Source of the DNA: Cordilura impudica
Taxonomy: Eukaryota > Arthropoda > Insecta > Diptera > Scathophagidae
Length of the DNA stretch: 64,000 nucleotides
Direction: 5' to 3'
NCBI GenBank assembly: GCA_963682025.1
Contig: OY821519.1
Coordinates: 13,328,168-13,392,167 of the forward strand
Shown here: positions 34,919 through 46,372 of the stretch, one piece after another
How the letters are laid out: each line of letters starts with the position of its first letter
How positions within the stretch are numbered: position 1 is the stretch's first letter
Translations under genes and position numbers: made by a program
The notes under the pieces: model-generated
Seen by the model: the letters and a program-made list of their open reading frames with translations, nothing else
Told to the model about the DNA's origin: nothing
Databases searched by the model: none

Positions 34919-35144
34919 TCGTCTATTTAAATAAAATAAAATAAAAACACAACATTAACACACAATAATTGCACAAATATGAACAATAAAAACTTACAAT
35001 AATAAGAATTTTAAACTTTATCAAATTACAACATTATTAATATAAATCACAGCAAACATAAAAACACAAAATTGTATAATTACAAACATAAAACACAAAT
35101 TTGTATAATTACATTTAGCTTAAAATTAATATCACAGAATGTTT

Positions 35145-35390
35145 CTAAACTATTGCGACTCTGTAACTAGTACTAATATTTTGGGTGTCCTCTTTGTGGT
35201 TCATGGTTGTATTTATATTCTTTTGAATTCGTAAGCTTGCAATTGTGTACCGCTTTATTTTCGTGTTGTTGAAATTTATTTTGTGTCCAGTTGTAATTAC
35301 ATGTTTTGACAACGCTGTGCTTTCTCTCTCTTTTATGATGTCCATTTGATGTTCTCCTAATCTCTTTATTTATTTATTCACTCAAATATT
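35145..35390 (-). pseudogene. Penelope-like element GIY-YIG endonuclease C-terminus
   Basis: Minus strand: IKRLGEHQMDIIKERESTAL, then SKHVITTGHKINFNNTKI and NHKEDTQNIS. The RLxxH..DI, ALxxH...TGHxxxFxxT order and the DTQN ending are characteristic of the C-terminal GIY-YIG endonuclease of Penelope-like retroelements. The reverse transcriptase is missing: the element is truncated at about 35390 on its 5' side, as is common after incomplete reverse transcription. Confidence 0.78.
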
Positions 35391-36029
35391 GCAATTTGTA
35401 ATTTTACATCAAAACAAAATTGACACTATAATGAGTTTGTTAACGGTAAACGAAATGAACACTTATAAATAATGAGAAAAAAATCAGTGCTTAAACTATT
35501 GAGTTTTCACTTCTTAAACAAGCGTGATGATACGTTATTTTGCTTTATGAAAATCATGCATTTGATGATACGTTTTTTTTTTTAATTTTGGTTATAAAAT
35601 CGTTATTTTTGAGCGCAGACATGGAGTTTAATCCAATAAATAATAATCAAAAACTCGATTTTGATTTTTTTGATGATACGTTATTTTAGGTGACGATTTG
35701 TTTTGTCAAAAGCCTCCTTTAAAAAAAAATTAGAGGCATAAAATGAAATAAGTTTTTTTTGTCAAAAGGATTTTTTGAAAAACGGCCAAATTATTTGATT
35801 TAAGTTCTTTTGTTATACCCAATTTTAAAAAAGGCGCAGCAAATATGTTGATTTGGTTTGAAAGCAGAAATCGTAAAATCACTGGACAGAAATAATTGCT
35901 TTCAAAAGAAACAAAAAAAATCCAGGAAAATTGCCTTATTTCCATATATGTCGTTTTGTCAAATGTCGACAGATATGCATCCGTACATTTAACAACATAT
36001 GGCCAACGTTACGTCATCTAACTGGAAAC
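35391..36029. other. Non-coding DNA with repeated tgatgatacgttatttt
   Basis: The phrase recurs near 35526, 35560 and 35665. The last 8 bases (36022-36029) are the left target duplication of the MITE that follows. Confidence 0.4.
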
Positions 36030-36206
36030 CAGTGTGACCAGATTTGAAAAATTTTTGCAGCTAAATTGGCTATAAAGTAATGCTTAAAAAAAAATAATGA
36101 AAGTGCTAAAAAAATAATGTTAAAAATAAAAATATGTTTATGTGGAAATTTTGTGGCTAAATCAAAATAAAATATGCTAAATTTAGCTGCAAAAATGGCC
36201 ACACTG
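36030..36206. mobile_element. hAT MITE with perfect 8-bp target duplication
   Basis: Ends CAGTGTGACCA and the complement of CAGTGTGGCCA. CTGGAAAC flanks both sides (36022-36029, 36207-36214). The interior is AT-rich with ttgcagctaaatt near both ends. Terminal sequence and 8-bp duplication establish hAT. It sits next to the U1 duplication; the corresponding place in the other duplicate (about 31230-31240) has no insertion. Confidence 0.93.
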
Positions 36207-36276
36207 CTGGAAACCATGCGCAAACCCAACCTTCGATTTTGCCATTATTTACGAATAATTAAATTTATTAATAACG

Positions 36277-36440
36277 TCGGGACGGCGCGAACGCCATTCC
36301 CGGCTACCAAAAATTGTACGCACGAGTTATTCACATTAGGAATAATCGCGGAGGTCAACTCAATCGAAGTGCAATGATCAAGCCTCACTCCGGGGGAACC
36401 GCCTTCATGATCACGGATAACCCCTACGCCAGGTAAGTAT
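36277..36440 (-). ncRNA. U1 snRNA, copy 3
   Basis: 164 nt on the minus strand, identical to copy 1 through its entire length as far as I can read. It has all U1 landmarks and a PSEA at -61, so it should be transcribed. Confidence 0.96.
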
Positions 36441-36479
36441 GCTTTATTCAGCTCAAACTAAATTACTTAAAGTAGTGTC

Positions 36480-36501
36480 AGCATAAACTAAACGAGAATC
36501 G
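36480..36501 (-). promoter_or_regulatory. PSEA for U1 copy 3
   Basis: Minus strand cgattctcgtttagtttatg-ctg at -61 to -40 of the U1 start. Confidence 0.78.
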
Positions 36502-36728
36502 AAAAAACACACAAGAAATTATGTGTTTAAAAATTTTAAGAGCTTAGTGGAAAATAACAAATAAACTCAAACAATGAGCATGACGATGGTTTCGATGTGT
36601 GTATAGCAGTATCTAAGTACAAAACAACCAACCCTCTTGAAAGTTGTATTGCGTGCGGTAGATATTTTTGTGTGTGATGTGCGGTTGTTAATAACTAATA
36701 TTAAGAATATGTATATTTAATTAAGAAT

Positions 36729-38241
36729 ACAATTTTAGGCTATACTTATTAAAGATCTAATTTTTGTAGCAGGAAATTTTGAATAGTTATTGAAGCAAGA
36801 GTCTTGTGAGCATATAATTACAAACATACACTGATACATGTTCTTAAAGTTAATTATAAGCTATTGGAAAATAAATTTAATTTTTTTTTATTGAAAGACT
36901 TAAGAGGCAAACTTTTAATAAAAGTATTAATTAAAAGGACTTAAAAGACAACCCACGGGTTGATTTCAGAAAAAGTCCAGAATAATATATTAAAGAATTA
37001 TTAAATTATTAACAAGTTTTATCGAAATCCCTTCACAAATATATACTATTTCGATATTTTGTTTTAAAAAATGTAAATCTCCTTAAATTTGAACTTTGAC
37101 CTTGTAATGTTTGACAGTTTATAATGTTTCAATTTAAACTTAATTTACAAGATTAATAACTTATATCAAGTAGTATAATATTTTGACAAAAGATATTTGA
37201 AAAATGAAAACACCAAAAAGGTGTAGCCTAAAAGTTGAAAAAATATGAAAAAATCAAATTTTTCTTCAAATCCGCTGAAATAAAAACGCTGCCCTCGTCA
37301 AATTAAGAACAGGATACCTACAATATTTGGCATATTTAATCACATATACTTTGTTAATAAGACCTTAAAGTCCAATCGTTGATTTTGGAAAATTTCTTTA
37401 ACAAAATTTTTCAAAAAATAAAATTGGAAATTTTGAAATAGTGCTAAAAAATACGTGCCGTTTTGACATTAATTTAGAACGGCATAACATAGAGATGCAA
37501 AATGCTTTACATAAGATCAGGAAATCAGGATTAAGAGAATGCAAAAATGTTATTGTTGTAAATTATTTCAATGTCTTTAAAAATATGAGCTCGATTTTCT
37601 TAATTAAGTGGTCTGCGACGCATTTATTGCCTGGGGAACTTGATATAACTTGGCTGTTTTTCAACCGATAATATAATTTGTTATTTTATTAGAGAGATAA
37701 TTTACTCTAGATTTTGGTTTATTAATTAATTTAATTGAAACGCAATTATTAATATAAAAATTTTTGTGAAAAATATTTTTTTTGATAATTTTTACATATA
37801 CATAGATGCATATTTGAACTTTGAACTCAATGCGCGTCCAGAAAGCATTGTCCGCACTAAAGTTTTAGATCTAGTGTCACAATAATCCGACCAGCACACC
37901 TACAAAATTCAACCAAAAAATTTTTTTCATACAAACCGCTGCAGTGTGCGAAGTTAGCACCCCATTTTTGGAAATACAATTTTTTGAAGATTGTTCTGAA
38001 TTGTTCTAGAATTATTCTACAATGTTCCAAAACGATGAGTTTCTAAAATGTAATTTGTACCCGTAAATCGAAAAAAAAAAACGAATTTTAAGCTTTGCCC
38101 CCCACTTTTGGAAAAAAAAAAAATTTGGCAGTTGTTCTACACATTGTTCCAAAATACATATGTATGTCGCAAACCGTAACGTACGCAAATGAGAACGAAA
38201 AACATATTTTCCGCGATATCAACGATATTAAACGATATCAA
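36729..38241. other. Non-coding AT-rich DNA
   Basis: Short open frames only, without recognisable domains. Two paralogous phrases (ccccatttttggaaata... and gccccccacttttggaaaa...) at about 37960 and 38095 suggest an old local duplication. Confidence 0.45.
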
Positions 38242-38476
38242 TATTTTTATGGAACACGAAAGTTAACGTACAGATTCCAAAATTTCTTTCGTACAAGGTA
38301 TCCCGATTGGCACCCTCAGATTGCTCTGAAACTTGGACATGTTATAGAAAATATGTAAAACTAAGGGACTCGTATATTTGGGGTTGATTAAAATAGTGCT
38401 GAGGGTGCCATTCAGGATACCTTGTATGAAAGAAATTTTGGAAACTGTACGTTAATTTTCGTGTTGCATAAAAATA
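38242..38476. repeat. Inverted repeat, 77-bp arms
   Basis: 38242-38318 and 38400-38476 are reverse complements at about 85-90% identity, sharing caaggtatcc, ggcaccctca and acgtaca around an 81-bp loop. They could form a long hairpin RNA if transcribed. No coding content. Confidence 0.85.
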
Positions 38477-38489
38477 TTATTATTATTGT

Positions 38490-38748
38490 GAATGAAGATA
38501 ACAAACTCATTAACCAACACATTAACAAATTTAATAAAACACACATAGGATATGTATAATTTTATGTGTTAGTAGCCACTTTAAAACCAATTTACTCAAA
38601 ATAAAAGAAAAAATTAAAAAATCTGTAAATTTGCAAAACGGCTAAAAAGAAATACCATTCAAATAATATACGTTTGGTCAAAATCGGGATAAAACGGTAG
38701 AATAAAACATCGGTCACAAGAAATCGCCTAGCCTATTAATATTATAGA
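38490..38748 (-). mobile_element. Helitron 5' fragment (TCTATAATATT family), inverted
   Basis: Minus strand begins TCTATAATATTAATAGGC at 38748 and follows the copies at 13.8 and 58.1 kb (ggcgatttcttgtga, ggtatttcttttta). The 3' CTAG end is not found. The left side meets the inverted repeat above. Confidence 0.7.
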
Positions 38749-38765
38749 TGTAAAATCAGTTAAAA

Positions 38766-40215
38766 AACAAGTAAGAGTGTTAAATTCGGCAGTGCCGAAT
38801 TTTTTGATACCCTCCACCTGAGTCTTTAATTTTTAATTTTTAATTTTTAATTTTTAATTTTTAATTTTTAATTTTTAATTTTTAATTTTTAATTTTTAAT
38901 TTCTAATTTTTAATTTTTAATTTTTAATTTTTAATTTTTAATTTTTAATTTTTAATTTTTAATTTCTAATTTTTAATTTTTAATTTTTAATTTTTAATTT
39001 TTAATTTTTAATTTTTAATTTTAAATTTTTAATTTTTAATTTTTAATTTTTAATTTTTAATTTTTAATTTTTAATTTTTAATTTTTAATTTTTAATTTTT
39101 AATTTTTAATTTTTAATTTTTAATTTTTAATTTTTAATTTTTAATTTTTAATTTTTAATTTTTAATTTTTAATTTTTAATTTTTAATTTTTAATTTTTAA
39201 TTTTTAATTTTTAATTTTTAATTTTTAATTTTTAATTTTTAATTTTTAATTTTTAATTTTTAATTTTTAATTTTTAATTTTTAATTTTTAATTTTTAATT
39301 TTTAATTTTTAATTTTTAATTTTTAATTTTTAATTTTTAATTTTTAATTTTTAATTTTTAATTTTTAATTTTTAATTTTTAATTTTTAATTTTTAATTTT
39401 TAATTTTTAATTTTTAATTTTTAATTTTTAATTTCTAATTTTTAATTTTTAATTATTAATTTTTAATTTTTAATTTTTAATTTTTAATTTTTAATTTTTA
39501 ATTTTTAATTTTTAATTTTTAATTTTTAATTTTTAATTTTTAATTTTTAATTTTTAATTTTTAATTTTTAATTTTTAATTTTTAATTTTTAATTTTTAAT
39601 TTTTAATTTTTAATTTTTAATTTTTAATTTTTAATTTTTAATTTTTAATTTTTAATTTTTAATTTTTAATTTTTAATTTTTAATTTTTAATTTTTAATTT
39701 TTAATTTTTAATTTTTAATTTTTAATTTTTAATTTTTAATTTTTAATTTTTAATTTTTAATTTTTAATTTTTAATTTTTAATTTTTAATTTTTAATTTTT
39801 AATTTTTAATTTTTAATTTTTAATTTTTAATTTTTAATTTTTAATTTTTAATTTTTAATTTTTAATTTTTAATTTTTAATTTTTAATTTTTAATTTTTAA
39901 TTTTTAATTTTTAATTTTTAATTTTTAATTTTTAATTTTTAATTTTTAATTTTTAATTTTTAATTTTTAATTTTTAATTTTTAATTTTTAATTTTTAATT
40001 TTTAATTTTTAATTTTTAATTTTTAATTTTTAATTTTTAATTTTTAGTTTTTAATTTTTAATTTTTATTTTTAATTTTTAATTTTTAGTTTTTAATTTTT
40101 AATTTTTAATTTTTAGTTTTTAATTTTAAATTTTTAATTTTAATTTTTAATTTTAAATTTTTAATTTTTAATTTTTAATTTTTAATTTTTAATTTTTAAT
40201 TTTTAATTTTTAATT
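38766..40215 (+). mobile_element. DINE-like family B with (TTTTTAA)n array
   Basis: Starts aacaagtaagagtgttaaattcgg with the palindrome aattcggcagtgccgaatt, then ataccctccacc and an almost pure 1.39-kb array of the tttttaa 7-mer (38823-40215). The usual (GACG)n and 3' hairpin are missing. An 18-bp direct repeat (gtaaaatcagttaaaaaa) lies at 38750-38767 and 40295-40312, spanning the whole insertion. Confidence 0.8.
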
Positions 40216-41832
40216 CCACAATTCGGTTGGCAATAGAATCTACTGTCACAACGAATACATTTTCTATGTGCAGTTTTAAAAATAATGTTTCCAAGTAAAA
40301 TCAGTTAAAAAATAAATAAGTCCAGAAATTGTACCTATAATAACACGCTCACCCCTGACTCTGTTACGCTGTAAGTTGGCGCTAGTATCGCATTAAATTT
40401 AACCTTTTATTATCCCCTAAAATATAGTTTTATTAAATATTTATTCTTAACAACATAATTTTTGAACGAGCGTGTAAAATAATTTGCATTTGATTCAAGT
40501 TTTTCGGCCAAAGCGATGCTTTAAAAATAATTTTCGGTACACTCTGCGGCACATGTTTAAAAACGTAAATATATTATAATTTTTCAATAATTTGATGATT
40601 TATATACTTCTCTTCTCATTAAGAATGTAAAATAAATTTTCAAAATAATTTTAAAATAAGTCATAAAATATCGCAATGTTCGTGAATAAAATGGGCGGAA
40701 TGAGAGAATTAATTTCTTTATTTTAAGCGATATAAATTTAGTGTAATTAAATGTGTATATTGTGTTAATATAAAACTTTGATATAATTACAAAACAAAAA
40801 ATTAAATAAAACCTTAATTAAATTTAACAAAAAAAAAAAAAAAATTGACAAACTCAACAACAATGACTGCGTAAAATCTAAGTTCAAGTGTTTGTATTTA
40901 TTTGAATTCTTTCAACCTCATTATTGTGAACACAATCATTAATCATTATTTACGCACTTTACAATTACTTCAATTAGATTTAGTTTCTTGGTTTTTATCT
41001 ACAAAACAATTTAAAGAAAAATAATGGCAGTTGTCAACACTTGTATTGTTTAGTTTTATACATAGTGTTTTTTTTTTCTTTTCTTAAATGACTTGAATTG
41101 AAAAATGTTAATTTATTATTTTCATTGTGTATTGTTGCATGTGATATGATGATAAGTTTTTTTTTTATATTTAACTATTTATTTAGTTATGTAGTTGCTT
41201 GTTCATTGAATTTTAGGAGAGAAAAAAAAAAAACCGTTTACCTGTGTTTTGGCATTTGTTCGTATCGTACGTTCGTCAGGGTTAAAAAGACAAGAAGTCC
41301 ATATGATTTTTGTTTATGCGTATTTTGTGTGTAAAGCTCAAAAGATAACAAATTTTTATATTGTACCATGTGTCTTCAGATTGAATTGAATTGATTATTG
41401 TTTATGTTCGAGCTTTTGCTACAATTAATTGATTTATTTAAATCACTCAAGGTTAAGTGTTTTTTTTTTAAAGACATTACGATACTTTAAGATAATAATA
41501 AAAAAAATATATAATAATTTTAGCGCCTTAAAACCAGAACAGATCATCATTCTTAAAGAATTTTTTTTTATTAAAACTAAGTTTTAGTATTTAAGAAATA
41601 ATATAAGAAAACAGTAGACGCTCGCAAAATTCGAACTAAAAGGAGATTATGTTGCGAAATAAAAAAAAATTTTTCTCAAACTTTTTTGTTTTTTTTTTGT
41701 CCGGTCGGGTTGTTCTGGGACCGCCCTAGTATATGTTAAAATTACTTTTGTTTTTTTTTTTTTATAAAAATTGTAAATTATGTTATCTTCTCATAAAATA
41801 CTGTTAATTTATTAAAAAAAATTTTGTTGGTC
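40216..41832. other. Non-coding AT-rich DNA
   Basis: No gene seen. Poly-A and poly-T runs at several places. Confidence 0.4.
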
Positions 41833-41895
41833 CTGCACTTTAATGATAAGACTCTTAGTCTTGTTGTACAGGAAACCAAATAAATAAATAAACTT
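41833..41895 (+). mobile_element. Possible LINE 3' end
   Basis: A hairpin (agactcttagtct) followed by tgttgtacaggaaacc and (AAAT)n tail aaataaataaataaa looks like the end of a Jockey/CR1-type non-LTR retrotransposon. No upstream reverse transcriptase was seen, so it would be a heavily 5'-truncated copy. Confidence 0.4.
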
Positions 41896-41902
41896 TATAA
41901 AT

Positions 41903-43361
41903 AACAAGTAACAGTGTTAAATTCGGCTGGGCCGAATCTTTGATACCCTCCACCTTTTTCATTTTCAATTTTCATTTTTTTTTTATCATTTTCCATTTTT
42001 CATTTTTAGTTTTTCATTTTTGATTTCTCATTTCCATTTTTCATTTTCCACTTTTCATTTTCCATTTTCAAAAATATTGCACTGATTCTTCTCAAATTTT
42101 GTTTGTATATATTTTTGCAAAATACAAGAGACTTTACCAAACATGATCAGGATCGGTCCATTTTTGGACCTAGTCCCTTTATAGATATAGCATCCGATAT
42201 GAACTTTTTCATATCTACAGCCAAAAAAATTAATAAAAATCCCACTCAAATTTGGTTTTTGCATATTTTCAATGTCCAGTTAGTTGGGCCTAAGAGATAG
42301 GGTTTCTAAACGCATGGTATAGGGTATCGTATAGTCGGTCTAGACCGACTATAATTTTCTTACTTGTTTTTCATTTTAATTTTTAATTTTTCATGTTTTA
42401 TTTTTAATTTTTCATTTCCATTTTTTATTTTTAATTTTTCATGTTTTATTTTTCATTTCTAATTTTGCATTTTTCATTTTTATTTTTCAGTTTTCATGTT
42501 TTATTTTTCATTTTTAATTTTTTAATTTTTATTTTTCATTCTTCATGTTTTATTTTTCATTTTTCATTTCTAATTTTTCATTTTTTATACTTTATTTTTC
42601 ATTTTTTATTTTTTATTTTTCATTTTTCATGTTTTATTTTTCATTTCTAATTTTTCATTTTTCATTTTTTATTTTTCATTTTTCATTTTTTATTTTTCAT
42701 TTCTAGTTTTTCATTTGTCATTTTTTATTTTTTACTTTTCATTTTTCATGTTTTATTTTTCATTTTTCATTCTAATTTTTCATTTTTTATTTTTCATTTT
42801 TTATTTATTATTTTTAATTTTTCATGTTTTATTTTTCATTTTTCATTTCTAATTTTTCATTTTTTATTTTTTATTTTTTTTTTAATTTTTTATTTTTAAT
42901 TTTTCATGTTTTATTTGCCATTTTTTATTTTTAATTTTTCATTTCTTTTTCATTTTATTTTTCAGTTTTCATTTTTCATTTTTTAATTTTCATTTTTCAT
43001 TTTTCATTTTTTATTTTTCATTTTCATTCTTCATTTTATATTTTTCATTTTTTATTTCTAATTTTTTATTTTTCACTTTTCATTTTTAATTTTTTATTTT
43101 TTATTTTTCATTTTTATTTTTAATTTTTTAGTTTTAATTCTTAATTTTTCATTTTTCGCTTTTCATTTTTTATTTTTCAATTTTCATTTTTTATTTTTCA
43201 TTTTTTATTGTTAATTTTATATTTTTCATTTTTTATTTTTTATTTTTCATTTTTTATTTTACATTTTTTATTTTGTATTTTTCATTTTTCATTGTTCATT
43301 TTTTATTTTTCATATTTCATTTTTTATTTTTCATTTATTTTTTCCATTTTTTATTTTTCAG

Positions 43362-43392
<31 letters not shown>

Positions 43393-43436
43393 CATTTTTC
43401 GTTTTTCATTTTTCATATTTTATTTTTCATTTTCAA
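41903..43436 (+). mobile_element. DINE-like family B with (CATTTTTTATTTTT)n array
   Basis: Begins aacaagtaacagtgttaaattcgg, the palindrome attcggctgggccgaat and ataccctccacc, then an array of cattttt/tattttt units to 43436. A family A fragment is nested in it at 42069-42368. The open Phe/His/Ile-rich frames in it are by-products. Confidence 0.78.
42069..42368 (-). mobile_element. DINE-like family A fragment nested in the array
   Basis: The first ~300 bases of family A inverted (5' end at 42368 with the complete palindrome, cut internally at 42069). It is bounded on both sides by cattttt array. Confidence 0.85.
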
Positions 43437-44979
43437 ACAGGTTATTACATATCATAATTTTTTCACCAATACAATCATGTCACACCGATTATGTCTTACG
43501 GCTCACAGGTTACGCTCCGCGTATAGATATTTACACATAAAAAAAAAAGAATCAACCGATTCATGATTTGAACCACGGTTAGCAAAAACCTACTACAGCT
43601 CAATAAAAAATAACTAAATTTAATTTGCAAAAAAACATATCAAAACACTAATAACATTTTATTAACATTTTCTTTTGTTATTTAGAAAAGTTCGATTTAT
43701 AACAACATTTAAAATGCAATAACAAAGTTGTTCGTTTTGAATAATTTCATTTGTTTTTTGCTGACATCACTACCTCGAACTGCATATGATTTATAAGAGA
43801 CACATTTAGACAAGAAGTAGAATTAGTAATGCTCTCATCTGGAATTAAAAATTATAAATATTACAAGAATGTTTAATAAACAATAAAAGTTATATCTTAT
43901 GTGTACGTATCTCTCTCATATATTGTTGAGTTTAAAATAAAACGTTTCTTAATGTTGCTGAAACATGTTGCTTTGTAAGCAATCCACTAACAAAACAGCT
44001 ACCATTACAATTTACGTAAAATACAAGAACATAAAATAAACATACATTGAAACGTGCTTTTTGCTCTGGCGAATTTTTTTTTTAACTCTATTGATTATAC
44101 ACAATTGTTTTTTCGTCTTTACATTCGTTTGTTTGTTTACTTTTAAACCCGGTTTCCCTTTTTTAGGAATATTTAACAAACACTCTGACTCAGATGACTC
44201 TTTTTTTTTGTTTATTGCTTGGTTTTAATATGCTGCTGTTGTATTGTTTTGTTGTGAATTTTAGTTAGTGTTGTCGTGAGTCTTTACGTTGTTTCAATTT
44301 GTGTGTTTAGAGTAAAATTTTTTAAAAAAGACTTTGTGTTGAATCGTTTGCATTTAGTAAATTCAGTGTGGCTCGTGTCTTCAAAGTGTTCTGTCACGCG
44401 TGTCTGGACGTTATATAAAATCTTTGAAAAGTTTTTCCAATAAAGTGTTAGTGAAATAATTGTAAGAATAAATATTATTGAAAAAAATCGAATAAAGAAA
44501 TTTTTAAAGTAAACAAAAAAAAAAAAAATTACAAAATATTAATTGTTAGTTTTATGCAACAACAGAAAGCCACTTTTAAAGTTTTATTAAAAAAAAAATA
44601 TATATAAATTATAAAATATTTTGGGAATTAAGGATAATTTCTGTGTTGAAGTTTGCGAATTTTAAGAAGAGGATTATTTCATTTACCAAAACATCTAATG
44701 AAGGTACAAATATTTTTGATATTTGCTTAATTGTTAATGCAGAGCTTAATTACAAATTTTCTAAAAGTTTTTGACAATAATAATTTCGATATATTCTTTT
44801 AATAAATTCATAAAAAAAATTGATTTAATTAGATAATAAATTAAAATTTAAGTGAATATTAAAATATTTTAATACCATTAAGTTTAAAAAAATTTAGTAC
44901 AAAAATATTGCTATAATTTTAAGTAAAATATTTTTAGCTTTATATTTTTGTACAAAAATTTTAGAACAAATTCATATTC
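43437..44979. other. Non-coding DNA
   Basis: No gene supported. A TCAGTG initiator-like site at 44363 is followed by A-rich sequence and ATGAAG|gtacaa at about 44696. A 5' UTR exon is conceivable, but this is too weak to call. A tRNA-like scrap is at 43564-43600. Confidence 0.35.
43564..43600 (-). other. tRNA-like (B-box) scrap
   Basis: The minus strand tagtaggtttttgctaac then gtGGTTCAAATCat resembles the longer piece at 51042-51120 and contains a Pol III B-box-like GGTTCAAATC. Confidence 0.3.
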
Positions 44980-46366
44980 GTCTTAATTTCTTTTAGCACT
45001 AGTATAATTTTCAGTATTTTTAAAATTAAATTCTGTTCATTTCAAAAAATTTAATTTATATATTTTTTATTTTAGAAATTTTAGAGAATTTGTGTATTAA
45101 AGAAAGCTTGATTTTGTTTTAGTACACATTAAATTTTGTTTTAAAATTTGATATATATGAAAAGAAATAAAGGGATATATTTTTCTAAGTATTATGGACT
45201 TAAAAATATGGAATATGGTACTAAAAATTAAATAAATTTTAGAGTTTTTAAAGTTTTAATTTTAAAGTTTTTTAAAATTTGTAATAATTTAATTCTTTTA
45301 GTTTGTTTTAGTACTTATTTAATTTTGTTTCAAACTAAAATATAAATATTTTAGAACAAATTAAGATATCGTACCAAAATTATTTTCAGATTATTTGATT
45401 GGTTTTTATATTTAAAATTTTGTTTAAATGTATGTAGAACTTTATTTTGTTTTAGTACACGTTAAATTTTTTACTAAAACTTAATATAAATGGATAAAAC
45501 GAAAACAGTTCTAAGACTTATGAGCATAAAAAATATGAATAACAATTCGTACTAAAAATTAAATTATTAAATTCTATTTGTGTTAGTACTTATTAAATTT
45601 TGTTTTAAACTGAAATACAAATATTTTAGAACAAATTAAAATTTCGTTCTAAAATTATTTTCAGAACTAGTGTTATTTTATATGTTTTATATGATATTCT
45701 GCTCACTTTAGAGTATTTGATTGGTTTTTATATTTAAAAAGTTTTTTAAATGTATGTACATATGTAAAACTTTATTTTGTTTTAGTACACAATAAATTTT
45801 TTATTAAAATTTAATATAAATGCAAAAACCGAGAACAAATGTATGTTTTCGTAAGACTTATGAACATAAAAATATGAATAACAATTGGTACTAAAAATTA
45901 AATTAATTTTAGTACTAAAGTTATATTAATTATTTACTAATTATATTCTATTTGTATTAGTACTTACTAAATTTTGTTTTTAACTAAAATATAAATATTT
46001 TAGAACAAAATGAAATTTTGTACTAAAATTATTTTTAGCACTAGCGTTGTTTTTTATATTACATTCTGTTGACTTTTAAGTATTTAATGATTTTATTATA
46101 TATTAGATTTTCTTTTTTAAATTTATGTACTAAACCTTTATTTTGTTTTAGTACACACTAAATTTTATACCAAAATCTCATATAAATGCAAATAAGGAAA
46201 ATGATGAAAATTATTATTCGAAGACTTGTGACCTTAAAAAATATGAATAATAATTAGTACTAAAAATAAAATTCATTTTTATACTAAAATTGTTTTAAAT
46301 ATTTTATAATTTAATTCGGGCAAAACCTTAGTTTGTTTTTGGTGCAATTAAATTCTTTTCTAAACA
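44980..46366. repeat. Tandem repeat, period ~330 bp (left part)
   Basis: The phrase ttttgttttagtacac recurs near 45113, 45444, 45775 and 46143 (spacing about 331, 331 and 368). The phrase ttttagcactagtg recurs near 44993, 45660 and 46037. Units are diverged and AT-rich. The array continues at 48029 after an insertion. Confidence 0.75.
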
Positions 46367-46372
46367 TCTATA

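Larger units (their letters stand above)
36222..36728. repeat. Segmental duplication B containing U1 copy 3
   Basis: Partner of 31238-31737. The differences are scattered base changes and small indels, many in the distal flank. Confidence 0.88.

Noticed and set aside
38095..38358. 87-codon frame
   Set aside because: Crosses one arm of the 77-bp inverted repeat. No domain or splice evidence.
44363..44701. Pol II promoter with Inr and 5' exon
   Set aside because: The TCAGTG match is short, and the downstream element is not at the right distance. No coding exon follows convincingly.
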